A stretch of DNA of 7,821 bases, from contig CAJFQT010000067.1 in assembly GCA_904419095.1 (NCBI GenBank), positions 1 to 7,821 on the forward strand, given 5' to 3'. The notes under the pieces were generated by a model, which was given only the letters and a program-made list of their open reading frames with translations, searched no databases and was not told where the DNA came from. Of this stretch, positions 1-5,640 are shown piece by piece (the first letter of the stretch is position 1; the number at the start of each line of letters is the position of its first letter). Made by a program: the position numbers and the translations under genes. The stretch comes from an uncultured Clostridia bacterium. GTDB taxonomy: Bacteria > Bacillota > Clostridia > TANB77 > CAG-508.

Positions 1-765
1 CAAGAAAAAGGTCATAAAGTTGCAATGACAGGTGATGGTGTCAATGATGTTATTGCACTTCGTGAAGCAGATTGTAGTATTACACTTCCAGATGCAACGG
101 AAAGTAGCAAACAAGTATCTCAAATTGTACTTTTGAATTCAGATTTTAGTGTATTAAAAGATATATTAATGGAAGGAAGAAGAGTGGTTAATAATATTAC
201 AAATGTAGCAAGAATATTCTTTATTAAAACCATATATTCTGTACTAGTATCTGTATTTTGTATATTAACTAATATGGAATTTCCATTTATACCAATACAA
301 ATTACATTAATTGACTTAATAATAGAAGCATATACTTCTTTCTTTATATCTTTTGAAAGAAATGAAAAACCAATAAAAGGAGCATTTCTAAAAACAGCTT
401 TAACAAATGCACTTCCATTTGCAATTGTGATTATGATAAATATAGTTATTTTGACAGTTTTAGGAAATGGTATGGGAATAGAGCAAAATACAATAACAAC
501 TATGATGTATTTACTAATTGGATTTGTAAGCATATTAGCAGTTCAAGAGGCTTGTATGCCATTTAATAAAATTCATTTATTCTTATTTAGTACAACTGCT
601 ATTGGATTTTATGTAGCAGCATATTTATTTAGAAATCTATTAAAATTATCACCATTGACAGGTGAACAAATAGGAATTGTTGTGATTTTAGCAATTATTA
701 GTTATGTAATTATTTTTATAAAAAGAAAGATGTATAAAAAGTTTTTATTAAAAGAGGAACAATAG
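1..765 (+). CDS. Cation-translocating P-type ATPase, C-terminal part (5' end outside window)
   Basis: The frame is open from base 1 and ends at TAG 763-765, giving 254 residues of a protein that begins upstream. It starts inside the P domain: the hinge motif TGDGVND (bases 28-48) is the HAD-type Mg-binding signature of P-type ATPases. It is followed by ALREADCSI and then a QIVLLNSDFSVLKDILMEGRR stretch leading into the membrane domain. About six hydrophobic segments follow (M5-M10), including the charged M6 region ITLIDLIIEAYTSFFISFE. The ADCSI motif and the layout resemble the CtpE-like branch (a Ca2+ P-type ATPase in mycobacteria) rather than heavy-metal CPx pumps. The transported ion cannot be fixed from this fragment. 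The protein would be in the cytoplasmic membrane, driving ATP-dependent cation transport. A Lys/Arg-rich tail closes it, as is usual for a cytosolic C terminus. The family is secure; the substrate is inference. Confidence 0.9.
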   Translation, partial: QEKGHKVAMTGDGVNDVIALREADCSITLPDATESSKQVSQIVLLNSDFSVLKDILMEGRRVVNNITNVARIFFIKTIYSVLVSVFCILTNMEFPFIPIQITLIDLIIEAYTSFFISFERNEKPIKGAFLKTALTNALPFAIVIMINIVILTVLGNGMGIEQNTITTMMYLLIGFVSILAVQEACMPFNKIHLFLFSTTAIGFYVAAYLFRNLLKLSPLTGEQIGIVVILAIISYVIIFIKRKMYKKFLLKEEQ

Positions 766-778
766 TTATTATTGTTTC
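756..778. terminator. AT-rich hairpin between convergent genes, possible bidirectional terminator
   Basis: Bases 756-764 pair with 770-778 (GGAACAATA against TATTGTTTC, one G-U pair) around a 5-base loop. On the plus strand a T-rich run, TTATTTTTGTTTTTTT, follows. On the minus strand the run after the stem is shorter. The hairpin sits exactly between the ATPase stop and the stop of the convergent HxlR gene, where a shared terminator is expected. The stem is weak because it is mostly A-T. Confidence 0.5.
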
Positions 779-1099
779 TTATTTTTGTTTTTTTCTATAT
801 TCATTTCCCCAAGTAACCATAGAATCAAGAATAGGTTTTAGACTTAGACCTGTTTCAGTAAGAGAGTATTCAACTTTTGGTGGTACTTCAGCATAAACTT
901 TCCTTTTTACCAAACCAGAAGCTTCCATTTGTCTTAAATTGTTAGTTAGTACTTTTTGAGTAATACCAGTAACGGATTTTCTTAATTCTCCAAATCTTTT
1001 AGTTCCTGTTAATAAATCTCTAATAATTAAAACTTTCCATTTTTCACCTATTAATCCCATGGTGATTTCAACTGGGCATGCGGGTAAATCTTTTTTCAT
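779..1099 (-). CDS. HxlR-family winged-helix transcriptional regulator
   Basis: A 106-residue protein, the usual length for the HxlR (YodB/HypR-like) family of small dimeric winged-helix DNA-binding proteins. Near the N terminus is the family signature CPVEITMGLIGEKWKVLIIRDL (residues 8-29). The helix-turn-helix and recognition-helix region is FGELRKSVTGITQKVLTNNL, and the wing is KRKVYAEVPPKVEYSLTETG. The C-terminal helix carries the dimerisation segment (LDSMVTWGNEYRKK). Cys8 sits where YodB and HypR carry their redox- or quinone-sensing cysteine, so thiol or electrophile sensing is plausible but unproven. The ATG start is supported by AGGAGATGATG just upstream. The gene is divergent from a leader with a 20-bp dyad (1261-1280) that looks like its operator. 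The gene that leader once served is now a fragment. There is no sign of damage in the regulator itself. Confidence 0.93.
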   Translation of the reverse strand: MKKDLPACPVEITMGLIGEKWKVLIIRDLLTGTKRFGELRKSVTGITQKVLTNNLRQMEASGLVKRKVYAEVPPKVEYSLTETGLSLKPILDSMVTWGNEYRKKQK

Positions 1100-1127
1100 A
1101 AATCATCATCTCCTATAAATTATTAAA

Positions 1128-1155
1128 ATTATAACAAAAAATACATAAAAGTAAA
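1128..1155 (-). promoter_or_regulatory. Probable promoter of the HxlR regulator gene
   Basis: On the minus strand a perfect -10 hexamer TATAAT lies at 1133-1128, and TTTACT at 1155-1150 is a fair -35, with 16 bases between them. The -10 is about 28 bases upstream of the regulator's ATG, with the Shine-Dalgarno site between. Placement and hexamers are good; transcription is not shown. Confidence 0.5.
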
Positions 1156-1177
1156 TAGCAAACACTTACAAAAACAA

Positions 1178-1223
1178 TAATAGTATAAAAATGGATATAA
1201 TATCCTAAAAAGATGTAATAGTA
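1178..1223. repeat. Palindrome GGATATAATATCC flanked by direct repeats TAATAGTA
   Basis: A perfect 13-base palindrome, GGATAT-A-ATATCC, lies at 1193-1205 and contains a TATAAT hexamer (1196-1201). It is flanked by two copies of TAATAGTA, at 1178-1185 and 1216-1223, exactly 38 bases apart. This lies in the divergent region upstream of the HxlR gene. No good -35 stands 16-18 bases before the TATAAT, so it may be a protein-binding site, a weak promoter, or chance in AT-rich sequence. Confidence 0.35.
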
Positions 1224-1260
1224 AAAAAATTAAGTATCCATAGAGCCTGAAAATACACAA

Positions 1261-1280
1261 TAGTTACCACAAGGAAACTA
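1261..1280. promoter_or_regulatory. HxlR-type operator dyad
   Basis: TAGTTACCACAAGGAAACTA is an imperfect inverted repeat. Its half-sites are TAGTTACC and, on the other strand, TAGTTTCC; seven of eight positions agree, around a 4-base centre. A dyad of the form GTTACC-N4-GGTAAC is what I recall upstream of genes controlled by HxlR-family regulators. The nearest HxlR gene is divergent, 160 bases away. The site lies about 30 bases ahead of an AGGAG ribosome site, so it would control plus-strand transcription into the now broken gene at 1322. Confidence 0.6.
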
Positions 1281-1283
1281 TAC

Positions 1284-1295
1284 CACTTTAAAGTG
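1284..1295. promoter_or_regulatory. Perfect 12-bp palindrome CACTTTAAAGTG beside the HxlR operator
   Basis: CACTTTAAAGTG is a perfect palindrome that starts three bases after the 20-bp dyad. Its position between the dyad and the AGGAG site (1311-1315) suggests a second regulator half-site or a leader hairpin. Which one cannot be decided from sequence alone. Confidence 0.4.
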
Positions 1296-1321
1296 CCTAC
1301 TTTACAAGAAAGGAGAAAGTT

Positions 1322-1621
1322 ATTAAAATAATAATAGAAATTGAAAAAATTGTAGCAGAAGAAGAACATGCAAATGCAATAATAGCTCAATTAAATGGAT
1401 ATAAAGAAAAAAGTTATAATCTTGTGTTGTCTAGCCATTATGTGCCAGAAACAATCAAAGATGTTGACACTAAAATTGCATATCTTGAGGAATTGAAAGA
1501 AATTGCAAAGAATTCTTTAAATGCTAATGATTTTAAAGATAAAGTTAAAGCAAAATTTCCAGCGTATAATGGTTTAAATTATTTAGATATGACAGCAGGA
1601 TATTTTTTTCCACAAAATTAG
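1322..1621 (+). pseudogene. Remnant of an MBL-fold metallohydrolase (C-terminal part), start codon lost
   Basis: The frame is open from 1292 to TAG 1619-1621, but there is no ATG in it. The homology I recognise is the C-terminal end of metallo-beta-lactamase-fold hydrolases: a helix ending in a Leu-Val-Leu strand, then SSHYVPETIKDVDTKIAYL (the usual S-H-G-x-P region), then a helical tail with KFPAYNGLNYLDMTAGYFFP. This fits the last 90 or so residues of a protein normally about 250-290 long. The HxHxDH metal-binding motif and the first two thirds are absent, so it cannot be an active enzyme. A good AGGAG (1311-1315) stands 6 bases before ATT AAA ATA ATA at 1322, which suggests the original ATG became ATT. 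A GTG at 1424 is the only common start codon in frame, but it has no ribosome site and would begin inside the domain. It lies below the HxlR-type operator, so it was probably that regulator's target. Confidence 0.6.
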
Positions 1622-1627
1622 AAGTAG

Positions 1628-1653
1628 AAAGGATTGCTTTTTAGCAATCTTTG
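1628..1653 (+). terminator. Hairpin after the MBL remnant, weak terminator candidate
   Basis: GATTGC (1632-1637) pairs with GCAATC (1644-1649) around a 6-base loop. The stem is prolonged by AAAG against CTTT with one bulged G. The T-run after the stem is only three bases, so termination may be inefficient. It separates the remnant from the DUF1848 gene. Confidence 0.4.
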
Positions 1654-1693
1654 AAAAATAAAATATATAATAAAGAAATAGAGGTAATAGAAA

Positions 1694-2626
1694 ATGATAA
1701 TAAATACTGGATGTAGAACAGATATACCAGCTTTTTATTCTAAATGGTTTATGAATAGAATTAGAGAAGGATATGTTTTAGTTAGAAATCCATATTATCT
1801 AAATCAAGTAACAAAATATAATTTATCTCCAGATGTTGTGGATTGTTTAGCTTTCTGTACTAAAAATCCAGAACCAATGCTTGAATATTTAAATGAGTTA
1901 GATAAATATAAGCAATATTGGTTTGTAACAATTACTCCTTATGGAAAAGATATTGAACCAAATGTTCCAAACAAGAAAAGAGTAATTGAAAGTTTTAAAA
2001 AATTATCAGAACATATTGGTGTAGATTCTATTGGCTGGAGATATGACCCAATTTTTATCGGAGATGGATTTGATGTAAATAAGCATATTGAATCTTTTGA
2101 AAAAATGGCAAAAGAACTAAAAAATTATACGTATAACTGTACTATCAGTTTTTTAGATTTATATGAAAAAGTAAAGCGTAATGCGCCTGATATAAAACCA
2201 CCTACAAAAGAAGAACAAATTGAAATTGCAAAAGCATTTTATAAGATTGGAAAAGAAAACAATATGACAATTCATAGTTGTTGTGAAAAGACTTATTTAT
2301 CAGAATATGGCTTAAAGTGTAATGGGTGTATGAGTCAAGAAATCATTGAACAAGCAGTAAAAGAGAAACTAAATCCTCCTAAAAGAAAAAATATAAGACA
2401 GGATTGTAATTGTTTGATGGGAAATGATATTGGAGCCTATAACACTTGTGGGCATTTATGCAAATATTGTTATGCAAATGCTAATAAAGGTTTAGTTATC
2501 GAAAATATGAAAAAACACAATAAAAATTCTCCATTTTTAATAGGATTTAATGAAGAAGGAGATAAAATAACAGAAGCTAAGCAAAAAAGTTGGATTATAG
2601 AAAATAGTCAAATTAGTTTTATATAA
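1694..2626 (+). CDS. DUF1848 family protein with radical-SAM-like cysteine cluster
   Basis: A 310-residue protein of full family length. The N-terminal half has conserved blocks of DUF1848: the start IINTGCRTDIPAFYSKWF, VDCLAFCTKNPEPML near residue 50, and IGWRYDPIFI near residue 115. Further on are CC at 196-197 and CNGC at 209-212. Near the C terminus is CNC (238-240), then CGHLCKYC at 252-259, followed by YANAN. The spacing CX3CX2C with an aromatic residue before the last Cys is that of radical SAM enzymes. Here it lies at the C-terminal end instead of the N-terminal end, a known feature of this family. A 4Fe-4S cluster is therefore likely; reaction and substrate are unknown. The start is supported by GAGG 9 bases upstream. 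A TATAAT at 1666-1671 could serve as -10, though no clear -35 goes with it. The broken macrodomain gene begins 28 bases after its stop, so the two were probably co-transcribed. Confidence 0.88.
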   Translation: MIINTGCRTDIPAFYSKWFMNRIREGYVLVRNPYYLNQVTKYNLSPDVVDCLAFCTKNPEPMLEYLNELDKYKQYWFVTITPYGKDIEPNVPNKKRVIESFKKLSEHIGVDSIGWRYDPIFIGDGFDVNKHIESFEKMAKELKNYTYNCTISFLDLYEKVKRNAPDIKPPTKEEQIEIAKAFYKIGKENNMTIHSCCEKTYLSEYGLKCNGCMSQEIIEQAVKEKLNPPKRKNIRQDCNCLMGNDIGAYNTCGHLCKYCYANANKGLVIENMKKHNKNSPFLIGFNEEGDKITEAKQKSWIIENSQISFI

Positions 2627-2654
2627 ATTTTGATAAGATGAAAGGAGTTACAAT

Positions 2655-3008
2655 TTGGAAAAACTAAATTATTTGATAAATTATTTGTTAAAAGAAAATG
2701 AAGATATACAAATAAATGAAATTCCTAATAATAAAGTAGAAAAGAAGAAACTATATAGAAGTTTATGCAATATTAGAGAACCAAGAGAAATAGATAAAGA
2801 GTATATAAAAATTGAAAATGAGTATTTACAAGAGGAATTAAAAAATAAAAATGTAACAAGAATAGGCAATATTAAAACTATGGAAGAGGTATTTCCTAAT
2901 TGTAATGTAAATCATAAAAATAAAATTTGTTTATGGCAAGGAGATATAACAACCTTAAAAATCGAAGCAGTAGTTAATGCAGCAAATTTTAAAGGATTTA
3001 GTGCCTAA
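2655..3008 (+). pseudogene. Truncated macrodomain protein-ADP-ribose hydrolase (N-terminal part)
   Basis: A TTG start with AAGGAG 8 bases upstream opens a frame of 117 residues. It reads as the N terminus of the zinc-dependent macrodomain hydrolases that partner class M sirtuins: a helical lead-in (LNYLINYLL), KKLYRSLCNIREP, EYLQEEL, then the macrodomain core LWQGDITTLKIEAVVNAAN (ending at residue 111). Family members are about 260-270 residues and continue with a Gly-Cys-containing loop that helps bind zinc and ADP-ribose. Here the homology stops right after VVNAAN; six unrelated residues follow and then TAA (3006-3008). More than half of the domain, including the catalytic loop, is gone. 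It lies 28 bases after DUF1848. The rest of the locus is a sirtuin C terminus, so a deletion has joined two formerly neighbouring genes. It should be inactive; whether it is still translated cannot be told. Confidence 0.82.
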
Positions 3009-3368
3009 ATGTCCTGTTGTGGCAAAAATATGGAAATGAATTTAAGGAAAGATGCAAATTTTGTTCAAGATGCAAATTGGTATAAACAATCTGAAAAGTA
3101 CGAAAGATTTTTAAATAAAAATCAATATAAAAATCTAGTATTATTGGAAACAGGTGTGGGTTTTAATACTCCTGGAATTATAAGATTTCCATTTGAACAG
3201 TTGACATATAATAATTTAAAAACGTTTCTTATAAGAATAAATAAAGATTATTCACAAACAATGTTAGATATAAAAAATAAAACAGTCTCATTTGATGAAG
3301 ATACTGAGCAGATAATATGTGATCTATCTGTTGCAGAAGAAAATAATGGAGAAAACACAGATACATGA
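2989..3368 (+). pseudogene. SirTM-type (class M) sirtuin, C-terminal remnant with a frameshift
   Basis: From about 2989 the sequence encodes the zinc-ribbon side and C terminus of a macrodomain-linked sirtuin. Bases 2989-3018 read LKDLVPKCPV in one frame. From about 3019 the match continues one frame over as CGKNMEMNLRKDANFVQDA. Adding one T between 3018 and 3019 restores CPVCGKNMEMN, the family's zinc-ribbon motif, so one base has been lost there. After it come KYERFLNKNQ and the NAD-binding strand and loop LETGVGFNTPGIIRFPFEQL, then a tail ending in TGA 3366-3368. An ATG at 3009, directly after the macrodomain TAA, could open 119 residues, but it has no ribosome site. SirTM proteins are about 290-330 residues; the N-terminal Rossmann part and catalytic His are missing. 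SirTM enzymes ADP-ribosylate lipoylated GcvH-L in operons with the macrodomain hydrolase that removes the mark. No gcvH-L or lplA is in view. Confidence 0.8.
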
Positions 3369-3455
3369 TTAGGAAAGACATTAGTTGCATATAACAGACT
3401 ATTATAAATTAGTTCGTTCTATCTTATATTTTAAAAGAAAATAAATAAAAAAGTA

Positions 3456-3486
3456 TTGACTTAAAGTTAACTCTAAATGATATATT
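3456..3486 (+). promoter_or_regulatory. MerR-type promoter with 19-bp spacer and central dyad
   Basis: The -35 TTGACT (3456-3461) and -10 TATATT (3481-3486) are separated by 19 bases, longer than the usual 17. The spacer carries the dyad TTAAAGTTAACTCTAA (3461-3476); its half-sites TTAAAGTT and TTAGAGTT agree at 7 of 8 positions. An over-long spacer with a dyad in it is the hallmark of promoters untwisted by MerR-family activators, and AGTTAACT centres are common among clostridial and bacillar MerR sites. The first gene of the DUF362-larC operon starts 47 bases later. No MerR gene lies in the window. Confidence 0.65.
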
Positions 3487-3533
3487 ATATAAAAATGAAT
3501 ATACTAAATTATAATATGAAAGGAATGATTTAA

Positions 3534-4415
3534 ATGGAAAAATCAAAAGTTTATTTCACAAAGGAAATTACACCAGAAAGTTTAATTAAAATATATGAAG
3601 TGTTTGGAAAAGAATTAAAAGGAAAAGTTGCTGTAAAATTATCAACAGGAGAAGCAGGAGGTCATTATTTTTTAAATCCAAATCTAATAAAGGATTTAGT
3701 AAGTAAGGTAAATGGTACAATAGTAGAATGCAATACTGCTTATGAAGGAAAAAGAAACACAACAGAAGAACATTGGAAAACTATTAAAGATCATGGGTTT
3801 ATGGATATAGCAAAGGTAGATATTATGGATGAAGAAGGAGATATGTCATTACCAGTAGAGAATGGATTTCATTTAAAAGAAAATTTCGTAGGAGCCCACT
3901 TAAAAAATTATGATTCAATGCTTGTATTATCACATTTTAAAGGTCATGCTATGGGTGGATTTGGAGGAGCTCTTAAAAATATATCAATAGGTATAGGTTC
4001 TTCAAATGGAAAAGCATGGATTCACACTGCAGCTAAAACAAAAAGCCCATCAGAATTATGGAATAACTTACCAGAACAAGATCATTTCCTGGAATCAATG
4101 GCTGATGCGTGTGAAAGTGTAATAAATTATATTGGAAAAGAAAATATGTTATATATAAATATAGCAAATAATTTATCAGTAGATTGTGACTGTGATTCAA
4201 ATCCACATGTACCAGAAATGGCAGATTTAGGAATATTTGCGTCAACTGATCCAGTAGCACTTGATCAAGCTTGTTATGATGCGGTAATTAATTCAACTGA
4301 TCCAGGAAAAGCAGCTTTAATAGAAAGAATGGATTCTAGACATGGATTACACACAGTAGAAGCTGCAAGTGAATTAGGACTAGGAAATAGAGGATATGAA
4401 ATAGTAAATATTTAA
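3534..4415 (+). CDS. DUF362 domain-containing protein
   Basis: A 293-residue protein covering a complete DUF362 domain, without the 4Fe-4S ferredoxin domain that many relatives carry. Recognisable blocks are an N-terminal VAVKLSTGE segment, an invariant-looking middle SHFKGHAMGGFGGALKNISIGIGS (near residues 138-161), and near the end VDCDCDSNPHVPEMADLGIFASTDPVALDQACYDAV. The CDC pair is at residues 218-220. The His and Cys residues suggest metal or cluster binding, but the family's reaction is unknown. There is no signal peptide or membrane segment, so it is probably cytosolic. The ATG is preceded by AAAGGAA at 9 bases. It is the first gene under a MerR-type promoter, and its stop is 15 bases before larC, so the two are surely co-transcribed. 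That pairing points to a role near nickel or nickel-pincer cofactor metabolism, which is inference from context only. Confidence 0.88.
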   Translation: MEKSKVYFTKEITPESLIKIYEVFGKELKGKVAVKLSTGEAGGHYFLNPNLIKDLVSKVNGTIVECNTAYEGKRNTTEEHWKTIKDHGFMDIAKVDIMDEEGDMSLPVENGFHLKENFVGAHLKNYDSMLVLSHFKGHAMGGFGGALKNISIGIGSSNGKAWIHTAAKTKSPSELWNNLPEQDHFLESMADACESVINYIGKENMLYINIANNLSVDCDCDSNPHVPEMADLGIFASTDPVALDQACYDAVINSTDPGKAALIERMDSRHGLHTVEAASELGLGNRGYEIVNI

Positions 4416-4430
4416 TGAAAGGAAGAAAAA

Positions 4431-5594
4431 ATGAGAGCATTATATTTTGATTGTAGTAGTGGAATTAGTGGAAATATGGCACTTGGGAGTCTTTTAGAAA
4501 TAGTTGGAGATGAAGAATATTTATTGGAGGAACTAAAAAAATTAAATGTAGAAGGATATAAAATAGAAATTTTTAAAAAGGTAAAAAATGGAATAACAGG
4601 AACATATGTAGATGTTATTTTACCCAATGCTGAGAATCATCATTCAGAACACAGAAATTTGGATGATATAAGTAAAATAATAGATAATAGTAAAATCGAT
4701 GAAAAAAGCAAAGAGCTTGCTAAAAGAATTTTTATCAGAGTAGCAAAAGCAGAAGCTAAAGTACACAATAAGCCATTAGAAGAAGTACATTTCCATGAGG
4801 TTGGAGCAATTGACTCAATTATTGATATTGTGGGAACAGCAATATTAATAAACAAAATAAATCCAGATAAAATTATATCTAGTATAGTAAATGATGGATA
4901 TGGATTTATCAATTGTTCCCATGGAAAGATGTCAGTTCCAGTGCCTGCAACAAGTGAAATTTTTGCAAGTTCAGATGTAAAATTTAGACAAATAGACGTA
5001 GATACAGAACTTGTAACACCAACAGGGGCAGCTATAATTGCTGAACTAGCTGAAGAATTTACTACTTTACCAGCAATAACACCTGAAAAAATAGGTTGGG
5101 GAGCAGGATATAAAGATTTGAAAATACCTAATATTTTAAAAGTATATTATGGAGAAATGGAAGAAAATTCAGAACAAGATGATAAATTTGTTGTAATGGA
5201 AACAAATATTGACGATTCTACAGGAGAAATATTAGGATATACTTTAGAAAAATTATTAAAAGGTGGAGCATTAGATGTATTTTATACACCAATTTTTATG
5301 AAAAAGAATAGACCAGCATATAGATTAACAGTTGCTTGTAGAAAAAAAGATATGGAAAATTTACAAAATATTATTTTTAGAGAAACAACAACAATAGGAA
5401 TAAGATATCGATTCGAAGATAGAATAGAGTTAAAAAGAGAATTTTTGGAGATAGATACAAAATATGGTAAAATAAAGGCAAAAAAAGTATTTAATAATGG
5501 AGAAGTATACATATATCCAGAATATGAAAATTTGAAAGAAATATCAGAAAAAAATAATGTTCCTTTAAAAGAATTATATAAGATGACATTTTAG
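4431..5594 (+). CDS. larC: LarC, nickel-pincer cofactor biosynthesis protein (nickel insertase)
   Basis: A 387-residue single-frame LarC. In Lactiplantibacillus plantarum the protein is made from larC1 and larC2 by frameshifting; here both halves lie in one uninterrupted frame. LarC inserts Ni into the pyridinium bis-thiocarboxylate made by LarB and LarE, using CTP, to give the cofactor of lactate racemase LarA and related racemases/epimerases. Visible blocks: N-terminal LYFDCSSGISGNM (residues 4-16; this Asn is more often Asp), a short His-containing stretch NHHSEH in place of the long His run of some LarC proteins, EVHFHEVGAIDSIIDIVG (118-135), TPTGAA at 196-201, ETNIDDSTGE opening the LarC2 half, and DVFYTPIFMKKNRPAYRL with the following helices for CTP and metal binding. 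The ribosome site is GAAAGGAAG. It is second in the operon with DUF362. No larA, larB or larE is in the window, so the client enzyme is unknown. Confidence 0.93.
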   Translation: MRALYFDCSSGISGNMALGSLLEIVGDEEYLLEELKKLNVEGYKIEIFKKVKNGITGTYVDVILPNAENHHSEHRNLDDISKIIDNSKIDEKSKELAKRIFIRVAKAEAKVHNKPLEEVHFHEVGAIDSIIDIVGTAILINKINPDKIISSIVNDGYGFINCSHGKMSVPVPATSEIFASSDVKFRQIDVDTELVTPTGAAIIAELAEEFTTLPAITPEKIGWGAGYKDLKIPNILKVYYGEMEENSEQDDKFVVMETNIDDSTGEILGYTLEKLLKGGALDVFYTPIFMKKNRPAYRLTVACRKKDMENLQNIIFRETTTIGIRYRFEDRIELKREFLEIDTKYGKIKAKKVFNNGEVYIYPEYENLKEISEKNNVPLKELYKMTF

Positions 5595-5640
5595 AAGCAA
5601 AAAATCTAGCTCGATATGAGTTGGATTTTTTGCTTTTTAG
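5595..5640 (+). terminator. Rho-independent terminator after larC
   Basis: AAGCAAAAAATC (5595-5606) pairs perfectly over 12 bases with GATTTTTTGCTT (5624-5635). Six further inner pairs, two of them wobbles, close on a GATAT loop. A T-rich tail follows (TTTAGATTTTTATTT). It begins at the base after the larC stop codon and is the strongest terminator in the window. Confidence 0.85.

Noticed and set aside
120..533. Minus-strand 137-codon frame inside the ATPase gene
   Set aside because: It is the shadow of the hydrophobic membrane region of the P-type ATPase; the plus-strand frame carries family motifs and this one does not.
1205..1390. Minus-strand frame of 61 codons in the HxlR upstream region
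   Set aside because: It is Phe/Tyr/Asn-rich, as expected for the reverse of an A-rich strand, has no ribosome site or recognisable domain, and overlaps the operator and the MBL remnant.
1424..1621. Independent small gene starting at GTG 1424
   Set aside because: There is no Shine-Dalgarno site before it, and homology to MBL-fold proteins extends upstream in the same frame, so the GTG is internal to a remnant.
2988..3030. Programmed frameshift or stop-restart (TAA directly followed by ATG) making a macrodomain-sirtuin fusion
   Set aside because: Over half of the macrodomain and the N-terminal catalytic part of the sirtuin are missing, there is no slippery site or ribosome site, and a lost T in CPVCGK explains the frame change better.
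3369..3455. Riboswitch or small RNA between the sirtuin remnant and the MerR-type promoter
   Set aside because: I found no stable stem or conserved riboswitch core; the stretch is plain AT-rich DNA upstream of the promoter.
4431..5594. Programmed frameshift between larC1 and larC2 halves
   Set aside because: Both halves are in one uninterrupted frame, so no recoding is needed here.
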